From: Flavobacteriales bacterium
GTDB lineage: Bacteria; Bacteroidota; Bacteroidia; Flavobacteriales_D; Sanyastnellaceae
Direction: 5' to 3'
DNA length: 5,769 nt
Assembly: GCA_947457285.1 (NCBI GenBank)
Contig: CANGVZ010000161.1
Coordinates: 1 to 5,769 of the forward strand
A program made the position numbers and the translations under genes. Position 1 is the stretch's first letter, and each line of letters starts with the position of its first letter. Below, piece after piece: positions 1 through 5,741 of this stretch. Under the pieces are notes generated by a model, which worked only from the letters and a program-made list of their open reading frames with translations, was not told the origin of the DNA and searched no databases.

Positions 1-1356
1 ATCGTTGATTTGATTGGTTGTGAGAGAGACAGCATTCTTTCAGCTTCTGGAAAAACAGGCCTTGGCGTAGATACAATTCTCGAAGCAATATGTGAGCGGA
101 TTCCATCACCGAAAGGCGATCCGGAAGCTCCCTTGCAAGCGATGATTTTCGATTCCATGTTCAATTCTTTCCGTGGAATCATTGCCTATTTCAGAATAAT
201 GAATGGCACCCTTCGCAAAGGTGAGAAAGTAAAATTCATGAGCACCGACACCGTTTATCAAGCGGATGAAGTGGGCGTGCTTGGTTTGGATCTCAAGCCC
301 CGTGATTTCGTTGCGGCTGGTGATGTTGGATATATCATTAGCGGTATCAAAACCGCAACAGAAGTTAAAGTGGGTGATACCATCACTACCGTTGCCAATC
401 CTTGTACTACCGCAGTGAAAGGTTTTGAGGTAGTGAAGCCAATGGTATTTGCCGGTGTTTATCCGGTAGATACTGACGATTATGAAGAGCTGCGTGCATC
501 AATGGAAAAGCTACAATTGAACGACGCGTCCTTGGTATTTGAACCAGAAAGTTCAGCGGCACTTGGTTTTGGTTTCCGATGTGGCTTCTTAGGAATGCTT
601 CACATGGAGATTATTCAAGAGCGCTTAGAGCGTGAATTCAATATGACGGTGATTACTACTGTTCCCAACGTAAGTTACTTTGCCTATACCGCAAAGGGCG
701 ATACGCTTGAAATTCACAATCCGAGCGAATTGCCTGACCCTTCCAAACTTGACTACGTCGAGGAGCCTTACATCAAAGCCCAAGTCATCACTAAGTCTGA
801 ATATGTCGGCTCAGTAATGACTCTATGCATTGAGAAGCGCGGGATACTCACAAACCAATTGTATCTTACCTCTGATCGTGTTGAACTTTCATTTGAGATG
901 CCATTGGCAGAAATTGTTTTCGACTTCTACGATCGCTTGAAAACGATTTCTCGCGGATATGCGTCTTTCGACTATTTCCCTGCTGGATATCGACAAAGTG
1001 ATTTAGTAAAAATGGATATCCTTCTCAACGGTGATCAAGTGGATGCGCTTTCGGCTTTAATTCACAGAGATCACGCTTTTGATTTGGGTAAAAAAATCTG
1101 CTTAAAGTTGAAGGAACTCATCCCGAGACAACAATTCGAAATCGCCCTGCAAGCCGCAATCGGAGCGAAAATTATTGCTCGTGAAACAATCAAAGCTTTG
1201 AGAAAAGACGTTACAGCGAAGTGTTACGGTGGTGACATTTCTAGAAAGCGCAAACTTCTTGAAAAGCAAAAAGAAGGTAAGAAGCGCATGCGTCAAGTTG
1301 GAAGTGTGGAAGTGCCGCAAGAAGCGTTTTTGGCGGTTCTCAAGCTCAACTCTTAA
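1..1356 (+). CDS. lepA: Elongation factor 4 (LepA), 5'-truncated by window edge
   Basis: This is the C-terminal 451 residues of LepA/EF4, a ribosome-associated translational GTPase linked to back-translocation and to ribosome assembly and initiation. The reading frame is open from base 1, so the gene begins upstream; against a usual length near 600 residues about 145 are missing, including the G1-G4 GTP-binding motifs. The fragment opens just before the G5 motif (SASGKTG, about residue 15). Next come the beta-barrel domain II (about 48-130), an EF-G-III-like domain with DYEELRASMEKL and GFRCGFLGMLHMEI, and the LepA-specific C-terminal region with EEPYIKAQVI, ASFDYFPAGYR, the basic segment SRKRKLLEKQKEGKKRMRQ and the signature ending VPQEAFLAVLKL. 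The gene ends with TAA and looks intact from the window edge on. The TTG at position 10 is an internal Leu codon, not a start. A membrane-protein gene follows after 10 bases. Confidence 0.97.
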   Translation: MVDLIGCERDSILSASGKTGLGVDTILEAICERIPSPKGDPEAPLQAMIFDSMFNSFRGIIAYFRIMNGTLRKGEKVKFMSTDTVYQADEVGVLGLDLKPRDFVAAGDVGYIISGIKTATEVKVGDTITTVANPCTTAVKGFEVVKPMVFAGVYPVDTDDYEELRASMEKLQLNDASLVFEPESSAALGFGFRCGFLGMLHMEIIQERLEREFNMTVITTVPNVSYFAYTAKGDTLEIHNPSELPDPSKLDYVEEPYIKAQVITKSEYVGSVMTLCIEKRGILTNQLYLTSDRVELSFEMPLAEIVFDFYDRLKTISRGYASFDYFPAGYRQSDLVKMDILLNGDQVDALSALIHRDHAFDLGKKICLKLKELIPRQQFEIALQAAIGAKIIARETIKALRKDVTAKCYGGDISRKRKLLEKQKEGKKRMRQVGSVEVPQEAFLAVLKLNS

Positions 1357-1366
1357 AACCACTTTG

Positions 1367-1846
1367 ATGAAGCGATTAGGAAAAACATCATTAATCACTT
1401 CCGTCATTGTATTCGCGACCTATTGGGGTAGATACATTTTCATTGATTCTGTTGATTGGACGATTGACAATATAATCTTGTCCACCACCCTAACATTTGG
1501 GTGTGCCGCGCAATTTCTATTTGTACAACGCACCACTCCGCTTCTTGATTTAGAACCCTATGAAGCCATTGAAACACTTGACAATGAGATGGCCTTCAGT
1601 GATGATGATAATGTCAAAGTGCTTGGTACCTCCTCTTTCGAAGTGGCGCTGGCAATTATTGGTGGAATCGTTTGGCTATGCTTGGTATTGCTTTCGAGCC
1701 TTTCCATATCAGCAGTTTTTGCAGTTTCTCTGCAGAATCCAGCTTCAATTTTACAAGCAATAATGATATTGGCGGCAATAATTGGTGGAGCCCCATCGTT
1801 GATTTACAACCTGCGGTTATGGAATAAAAAAGGCATTGCGATGTGA
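1367..1846 (+). CDS. Four-helix integral membrane protein of unknown function
   Basis: I do not recognise this 159-residue protein. Hydrophobic segments at about residues 8-26, 33-53, 93-121 and 126-147 suggest four transmembrane helices. The basic N-terminus (MKRLGK) and the basic C-terminus (RLWNKKG) fit both ends lying in the cytoplasm. Between helices 2 and 3 is a hydrophilic, acidic stretch of about 38 residues (LDLEPYEAIETLDNE, then SDDDN), which would also be cytoplasmic. I chose the ATG at 1367 because it lies just after the lepA stop and gives a standard basic start before the first helix. The frame stays open back to 1229, but that extension would lie entirely within the conserved LepA C-terminus. 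No clear Shine-Dalgarno sequence is seen. The 10-base gap to lepA suggests cotranscription. There is no enzymatic motif, and I assign no function. Confidence 0.75.
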   Translation: MKRLGKTSLITSVIVFATYWGRYIFIDSVDWTIDNIILSTTLTFGCAAQFLFVQRTTPLLDLEPYEAIETLDNEMAFSDDDNVKVLGTSSFEVALAIIGGIVWLCLVLLSSLSISAVFAVSLQNPASILQAIMILAAIIGGAPSLIYNLRLWNKKGIAM

Positions 1847-1880
1847 ACAACTCATCGTTCAATGTCGGTCAAGACTCGCG

Positions 1881-1910
1881 GTGATATCCTTTACTATCCT
1901 ATTACTTTTG
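1881..1910 (+). promoter_or_regulatory. Possible weak promoter of the MORN-repeat gene
   Basis: TACTTTTG at 1903-1910 fits the Bacteroidetes -7 consensus TAnnTTTG exactly. With the usual spacer of 19 bases the -33 element would be GTG at 1881-1883, one mismatch from TTG. The -7 box ends only 5 bases before the ATG at 1916, so the transcript would start at or next to the start codon and be leaderless or nearly so. The only evidence is this motif match. Confidence 0.3.
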
Positions 1911-1915
1911 TTTTC

Positions 1916-3535
1916 ATGAAGTATATTTTCATCATTTTACTCTGTGCAGTTTCGAACTTAGCTATTTCACAACGTCAAGCCTTTGAGGACAAATATCCCA
2001 ACGGCAACATACGCAGCGTTGGCATCTATATCCGTGGCATGGAAGACAGCACATGGCGCTATTTCTATGAAGGAGGTGAGCTGCAAGAGGTGACAAACTA
2101 TAAGGTGGGAAAATTCCACGGAGCCGTCACACAATATCATAAAAACGGAAAGATTAAAATCGAGGGTTACTTCAAAGAAGATAAACAAGATAGCGTTCAG
2201 CGCACATTTTCTGACATGGGCGTGCTGCTCGAAGAGGGCAATTTTGTGAAGGGTAAAAAAGTCGGCATCTGGAATTATTTTTTCCCAACTGGCGATACGA
2301 TGTTGACGGAAAAACATGAAGACACTTTGATATATGTGATCACAAAATTCAAAGAACCAAACAAATGCTTGATTCGAAATGGAAATGGCAAAGTCGAAGA
2401 AGTTTTTGAAAACGGGAGAATTAAAGAGCGCAGCACCTATGTAGACGGCTTGCTCAGTGGCGCTTTCGAAGAGTATTACTCCGGCGGTACTTTCAGAGTT
2501 TCTGGCAGATATGTGAGAGGCTTAAAAGATGGAGAGTGGGCCGAATATTTTCCAACAGGAAAAGTGAAACGAAAAACAGGATACACCAATGGCATTCTTA
2601 ATGGTCCGTTTGAAGAATACTACTCTAATGGAAAGTTAAAAGTCAAAGGAAGTCACCTTCAAGGAAAAAAACACGGCGATTGGAAATGGTATTTGGAAGC
2701 AGGAACTCCCGATATCGAAGGGAGTTTTGACAACGACGTGCAAGTCGGCGAATGGGTTTACTACTACAACAATGGAAACAAAGAAAGCTGGGGCATGTAT
2801 GAAAGTGGCAAAATGCATGGTACTTGGCAATATCAGTACTATAAAGGAGAGACTTGGAAGCAGGGCAATTTTGATAAAGGGTTGAAACAAGGAAAGTGGA
2901 CTTACTGGTATGAGAGTGGAAAAGTGTTGATGGAAGGCTCTTTCAGTAACGATTTGGAAGAGGGTCTTTGGGTCAACTATTATGAAAACGGCAAGCTTAA
3001 AGACAAAGGCAGTTTTGAAAAAGGGAAGATGAAAGGCTTCTGGGAAGGTTATTTTCCAAATGGTTTAAAAAATTACAGCGGCAGCTGGAATGGAGATATT
3101 AAGACGGGCGAATGGAGCTACTGGAATGAAAAGGGCAAATATGAAAAACGTGAAATGTATAATGAGGCCGGGGTATTAAACGGACCATACGAGATGTATA
3201 ATGAAGCGGGTAAACTTGAGAGTAAAGGGGCCTATCTCAATGGTAAACCTAACGGCAAATGGGAGTATTACTATCCTCACGGGTCTGTTCTTAGACAGTG
3301 CACTTACGAATCGGGCAAGTTGGAAGGCAAATCATTGATGTATAGTGAGAATGGCAAATTGAGCGAGGAGTGTGGTTATAAAAACAACAAGCGCCATGGA
3401 ACCCGAACTACTTATGACGCAAAAACAGGCGGCGTTGTATTAAAAGAGAAGTATGAGTATGGTCGCCTTGTAAAGGTGCTCGAAGGAAGTCCTGGCGGAG
3501 CCCCAATGCCTGAGGCGCCGGGTAAAAAGAAGTAA
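1916..3535 (+). CDS. Exported MORN-repeat (MORN_2/YwqK-like) protein
   Basis: This is a 539-residue protein with a short Sec signal peptide (MKYIFIILLCAVSNLAIS, probable cleavage before Q19). The Cys at residue 10 does not fit a lipobox. The rest is a nearly continuous array of about 18-20 MORN-type repeats with a period of about 24 residues and the pattern Y-x-x-G-K-x-x-G-x-W-x-x-Y-Y-x-N-G-K-(6-7 residues). Good units include YVRGLKDGEWAEYFPTGK and FDKGLKQGKWTYWYESGK. The array is degenerate at about residues 135-175 and ends in a Pro/Gly/Lys-rich tail (PGGAPMPEAPGKKK). No catalytic domain, transmembrane anchor or type IX sorting domain is visible. I chose the ATG at 1916 because it places the signal peptide at the N-terminus; the frame is open from 1862, but that start would add 18 residues in front of it. 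Such arrays are common in Bacteroidetes and are often annotated as YwqK-like antitoxin components, a label without good support here. The likely location is periplasm or outer surface; the role is unknown. Confidence 0.92.
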   Translation: MKYIFIILLCAVSNLAISQRQAFEDKYPNGNIRSVGIYIRGMEDSTWRYFYEGGELQEVTNYKVGKFHGAVTQYHKNGKIKIEGYFKEDKQDSVQRTFSDMGVLLEEGNFVKGKKVGIWNYFFPTGDTMLTEKHEDTLIYVITKFKEPNKCLIRNGNGKVEEVFENGRIKERSTYVDGLLSGAFEEYYSGGTFRVSGRYVRGLKDGEWAEYFPTGKVKRKTGYTNGILNGPFEEYYSNGKLKVKGSHLQGKKHGDWKWYLEAGTPDIEGSFDNDVQVGEWVYYYNNGNKESWGMYESGKMHGTWQYQYYKGETWKQGNFDKGLKQGKWTYWYESGKVLMEGSFSNDLEEGLWVNYYENGKLKDKGSFEKGKMKGFWEGYFPNGLKNYSGSWNGDIKTGEWSYWNEKGKYEKREMYNEAGVLNGPYEMYNEAGKLESKGAYLNGKPNGKWEYYYPHGSVLRQCTYESGKLEGKSLMYSENGKLSEECGYKNNKRHGTRTTYDAKTGGVVLKEKYEYGRLVKVLEGSPGGAPMPEAPGKKK

Positions 3536-3541
3536 AACACT

Positions 3542-3565
3542 TATGGAGGAAGTCCATATATTTTT
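3542..3565 (+). terminator. Weak rho-independent terminator-like hairpin after the MORN gene
   Basis: TATGGA (3542-3547) and TCCATA (3553-3558) form a perfect 6-bp stem around a 5-base loop, followed by TATTTTT. The stem has only two G-C pairs, so termination would be inefficient. Its position 6 bases after the MORN stop codon and upstream of the ricT promoter suits a transcript boundary. Confidence 0.4.
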
Positions 3566-3581
3566 CCAAGGTCTTAAAATA

Positions 3582-3611
3582 TTGTACCTTGTACCCGCAC
3601 GTCTATATTTG
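3582..3611 (+). promoter_or_regulatory. Bacteroidetes-type promoter for ricT-gldH
   Basis: TATATTTG at 3604-3611 matches the -7 consensus TAnnTTTG, and TTG at 3582-3584 serves as the -33 element with a 19-base spacer, the spacing usual for the primary sigma factor of this phylum. The transcript would begin near 3617, giving a leader of about 45 bases without a Shine-Dalgarno sequence, which is normal for Bacteroidetes. The -33 TTG lies in a perfect tandem copy of TTGTACC (3582-3588 and 3589-3595), a possible regulator site or a site of slippage. Confidence 0.6.
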
Positions 3612-3662
3612 CGAAATACGTGAGATGGATTTTAGTGTAATGACGAAAAATGAAATTATAAC

Positions 3663-5177
3663 ATGGGATGTTCAAGTTGTTCTTCAAATAATGGTTTACC
3701 AGGTGGATGTAAAAATAACGGCGCTTGCGGAACCTACGGATGCAATAAATTAGATGTTTTTGACTGGCTGGCAGGAATGGAAGTTCCTCTCGGACAAAAA
3801 GCATTTGATATTGTTGAAGTTCGTTTTAAAAACAGTAGAAAAGGATTCTATCGCAACACCAGCGGGTTGGAACTTTTTCCTGGAGATGTGGTAGCTGTAG
3901 AAGCCTCGCCTGGTCATGATATCGGCGTGGTTTCCATTGTCGGCGAATTGGTGCGAATGCAAATGAAACGCAAGGATGTCAAAGACAATTATGAGATAAA
4001 AAAGATCTTTAGAAAAGCCAAGCAAGAAGATATAGAGAAGTGGCAAGAAGCTCGTAAGCTCGAGCAAGACACGATGATGCGTGCTCGTACTATCGCCCGT
4101 TCACTCGATCTTCAAATGAAAATTAGCGATGTAGAATATCAAGGCGACAAAACAAAGGTCACCTTCTACTACACCGCAGATGATCGTGTAGATTTTCGTG
4201 AGCTGATAAAAAAATATGCTGAGGAGTTTCGTGTAAAAATCGAAATGAGGCAAATAGGCTATCGCGTAGAAGCAGGGCGTCTTGGAGGCATTGGATCATG
4301 TGGCCGCGAATTGTGTTGTTCGTCATGGCTTACCGATTTCAGAGCTGTATCTACCAGTGCTGCGCGTTACCAACAACTTTCATTGAATCCATCTAAACTT
4401 GCCGGCCAATGTGGTAAGTTGAAGTGTTGTCTCAACTATGAGTTGGATCAGTATGCAGAAGCGCTCAAAGACCTTCCAAGCACATCCGTTCGTCTGAAGC
4501 TTCCAAAAGGAATTGCATCGCATTTCAAAACAGATATTTTCAAGCGCACCTTGTACTATGTGTACGAAGGCCAGCCTGGTGAATCACCTTTCCCTCTTTC
4601 CGTGGATGCAGTGAAAGAGATTATCGAAATGAATAAAAAAGGTATCGCTATTGAAGATGTCGAAGACTTCATGGAAGAAGAGGTTGAAGTTGAAGAAACA
4701 GATTTTGCTCAAGTTGTTGGTCAAGATAGCTTGACCCGTTTTGATCAAAAGCGTAGAAGACCAAAAGGTAGAGGGAATCAGAATAGGAACAGGAACGAGA
4801 ACAGGAACGAGAACAGGAACAAAGAACAAGGAACAAGGGAACAAGGGAATCAGAATAGGAACAAAGAACAGGGAACAAGGGAACAAGGGAATCAGAATAG
4901 GAACGAGAATAGGAACAAAGAACAGGGAACAAGGGAACAAGGGAATCAGAATAGGAACGAGAACAGGAATAAAGAACAGGGAACAAGGGAACAAGGGAAT
5001 CAGAACAGGAACGAGAACAGGAACAAAGAACAAGGAACAAGGGAACAAGGAACAAGGGAACAAGGGCCAAAGGAGCAGGGGAATCAGAATAGAGGGCCGA
5101 GGAGGAATAACAACAATAGAAACCGCGGTCCGCGTAGAGATAAACCAACCAACCCTGGTGGAGGTCAGGCGCAATGA
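3663..5177 (+). CDS. ricT: PSP1-domain protein, RicT/YaaT family, with repetitive C-terminal tail
   Basis: This is a 504-residue relative of Bacillus RicT (YaaT, about 275 residues), a cytoplasmic member of the RicA-RicF-RicT complex that carries iron-sulfur clusters and assists RNase Y in mRNA maturation. A Cys-rich N-terminal extension (C3, C6, C16, C22, C27) precedes the PSP1 core, which starts near residue 48 (FDIVEVRFKN). Both family motifs are intact: GRLGGIGSCGRELCC with C213, C218 and C219, and CGKLKCCLNYE with C250, C255 and C256. An acidic segment (about 330-350) then leads to a hydrophilic, disordered-looking tail of about 135 residues, rich in Asn, Arg, Glu, Gln and Gly and built from tandem repeats (from residue 371), ending in an R/N/G-rich stretch. 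The start ATG at 3663 matches the MxCxxC opening I recall for Bacteroidetes homologues. The gene has its own upstream promoter and overlaps gldH by 4 bases. Family assignment is strong. RNase Y partnership in this organism, and any RNA-binding role of the tail, are inference. Confidence 0.93.
   Translation: MGCSSCSSNNGLPGGCKNNGACGTYGCNKLDVFDWLAGMEVPLGQKAFDIVEVRFKNSRKGFYRNTSGLELFPGDVVAVEASPGHDIGVVSIVGELVRMQMKRKDVKDNYEIKKIFRKAKQEDIEKWQEARKLEQDTMMRARTIARSLDLQMKISDVEYQGDKTKVTFYYTADDRVDFRELIKKYAEEFRVKIEMRQIGYRVEAGRLGGIGSCGRELCCSSWLTDFRAVSTSAARYQQLSLNPSKLAGQCGKLKCCLNYELDQYAEALKDLPSTSVRLKLPKGIASHFKTDIFKRTLYYVYEGQPGESPFPLSVDAVKEIIEMNKKGIAIEDVEDFMEEEVEVEETDFAQVVGQDSLTRFDQKRRRPKGRGNQNRNRNENRNENRNKEQGTREQGNQNRNKEQGTREQGNQNRNENRNKEQGTREQGNQNRNENRNKEQGTREQGNQNRNENRNKEQGTREQGTREQGPKEQGNQNRGPRRNNNNRNRGPRRDKPTNPGGGQAQ
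4773..5092 (+). repeat. In-frame nested tandem repeat in the ricT tail
   Basis: Five units, each opening with GGGAATCAGAA, start at 4773, 4845, 4887, 4941 and 4995 and have lengths 72, 42, 54, 54 and 84 bases. A partial sixth starts at 5079. All lengths are multiples of 3, so the frame is kept. The standard 54-base unit encodes GNQNRNENRNKEQGTREQ. The 54-base units at 4887 and 4941 differ at only two positions, both silent AAT/AAC changes. Inside the units are 12- to 18-base subrepeats (NRNE and EQGTR blocks), and differing subrepeat numbers explain the length differences. One strand is about 83% purine (45 of 54 bases in the unit at 4887), and T occurs almost only in AAT codons. Confidence 0.95.
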
Positions 5178-5647
5178 GGCTGAGTTTTTTATTTTATTTC
5201 ATCCTAATTTCTACGTCCATCGTCTTGGTATCATGCGACGACAAAGTGGTGTTCGAAGAAAATACCAGCATTGAAAATGGTGTGTGGAGTTATAAAGACG
5301 GAAAGAGTTTTGAATTTGATATTCAAGACACGAATTCTTTATTCAATTTTTACGTAAACGTTCGCAATGGAGAGGAATACGCGTACAGCAATCTTTTCGT
5401 TTTTGTTGAAATGGAATTTCCCAATGGTAAAAAGAGCATTGACACACTGGAGTGCCCATTAGCAGATGCCTATGGAAACTGGTACGGCAGGGGACTAGGA
5501 AAAATATTTGACAATAGAATTTTATTTCGTGAGCGCAAACGCTTTCCTTTGTCAGGACATTATAAAGTTGGAATTTATCAGGCAATGCGCACCGACGATT
5601 TGCCGGGTATTCATGATGTCGGGTTTCGTCTCGCAAAATCCAATTAG
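5174..5647 (+). CDS. gldH: Gliding motility lipoprotein GldH
   Basis: This is a 157-residue lipoprotein, full length for the family. The signal peptide (residues 1-20) has the hydrophobic core FLFYFILISTSIVL and ends in the lipobox LVSC, with C21 as the lipidated residue, followed by Asp-Asp. Family features include NFYVNVRNGEEYAYSNLF, the central VEMEFPNGK followed by DTLECPLAD, then GRGLGKIFDNRILFRERKRFP and the ending HYKVGIYQAMR...LPGIHDVGFRL, all close to the GldH sequence as I remember it from Flavobacterium johnsoniae. There GldH is needed for gliding, but homologues also occur in non-gliding Bacteroidetes, so the gene does not prove motility. The start codon overlaps the ricT stop as ATGA, which indicates translational coupling. 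A tRNA gene begins 7 bases after the TAG. The exact biochemical role of GldH is not established. Confidence 0.9.
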   Translation: MRLSFLFYFILISTSIVLVSCDDKVVFEENTSIENGVWSYKDGKSFEFDIQDTNSLFNFYVNVRNGEEYAYSNLFVFVEMEFPNGKKSIDTLECPLADAYGNWYGRGLGKIFDNRILFRERKRFPLSGHYKVGIYQAMRTDDLPGIHDVGFRLAKSN

Positions 5648-5654
5648 ATATAAT

Positions 5655-5729
5655 GGGTTGTTAGCTCAGCTGGTTTAGAGCACTACGTCGACAACGTAGG
5701 GGTCGCTGGTTCGAACCCGGCACAACCCA
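5655..5729 (+). tRNA. tRNA-Val (anticodon GAC)
   Basis: The 75-base cloverleaf is complete. The acceptor stem GGGTTGT (5655-5661) pairs with ACAACCC (5722-5728), with discriminator A at 5729. The D stem is GCTC/GAGC. The anticodon stem CTACG (5683-5687) pairs with CGTAG (5695-5699). The variable loop is GGGTC. The T stem GCTGG/CCGGC has one G-T pair and encloses TTCGAAC. The seven-base anticodon loop is TCGACAA, giving anticodon GAC at 5690-5692, which reads GUC and GUU. Discriminator A73 with A35 and C36 agrees with valine identity. CCA is not encoded. Position 33 (base 5689) is C, where elongator tRNAs almost always have U. The gene lies 7 bases after gldH with no evident promoter, so it is probably processed from the ricT-gldH transcript. 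Confidence 0.93.
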
Positions 5730-5730
5730 C

Positions 5731-5741
5731 TTTTTTCTTTT
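5731..5741 (+). terminator. T-rich tract after tRNA-Val, possible terminator
   Basis: TTTTTTCTTTT starts one base after the mature tRNA end. The folded acceptor and T arms could serve as the stem of an intrinsic terminator, as seen for other bacterial tRNA genes. There is no separate hairpin. The remaining bases to the window end show no gene. Confidence 0.35.

Noticed and set aside
1229..1366. Longer N-terminus for the membrane protein
   Set aside because: It would overlap the conserved LepA C-terminus completely and adds basic residues with no recognisable structure; the ATG at 1367 is a better start.
1844..1861. Hairpin TGAAC/GTTCA after the membrane-protein gene as a terminator
   Set aside because: The stem is only 5 bp with an 8-base loop, and no T run follows.
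1862..1915. Upstream start for the MORN protein
   Set aside because: It would bury the signal peptide 18 residues inside the protein; the ATG at 1916 gives a normal exported N-terminus.
1916..3535. MORN protein as the antitoxin of a toxin-antitoxin pair
   Set aside because: It carries an export signal and no small toxin-like gene lies beside it; the antitoxin name comes only from a loosely annotated family.
3650..3661. Tiny upstream reading frame ATG-AAA-TTA-TAA before ricT
   Set aside because: It is only three codons in an AT-rich leader, with nothing to support a regulatory role.
4773..5092. CRISPR array
   Set aside because: The repeats are contiguous and coding with no unique spacers, and they are nested in multiples of 3 bases.
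4584..5174. Long antisense frames over the ricT repeat (196 and 159 residues, rich in VPVLIPLFPCSLF-like repeats)
   Set aside because: They are shadows of the stop-poor repeat. The hydrophobic repeats simply mirror the sense codons, and ricT has clear family motifs across the region.
4741..5274. Overlapping + strand frame of 177 residues (RIGTRTGTKNKEQG-like)
   Set aside because: It is the shifted reading of the same repeat, has a TTG start inside ricT and runs into gldH; it shows no independent coding signal.
5649..5654. TATAAT as a sigma70 -10 box for the tRNA
   Set aside because: It touches the first base of the mature tRNA, so initiation would fall inside the gene, and Bacteroidetes promoters use TAnnTTTG instead.
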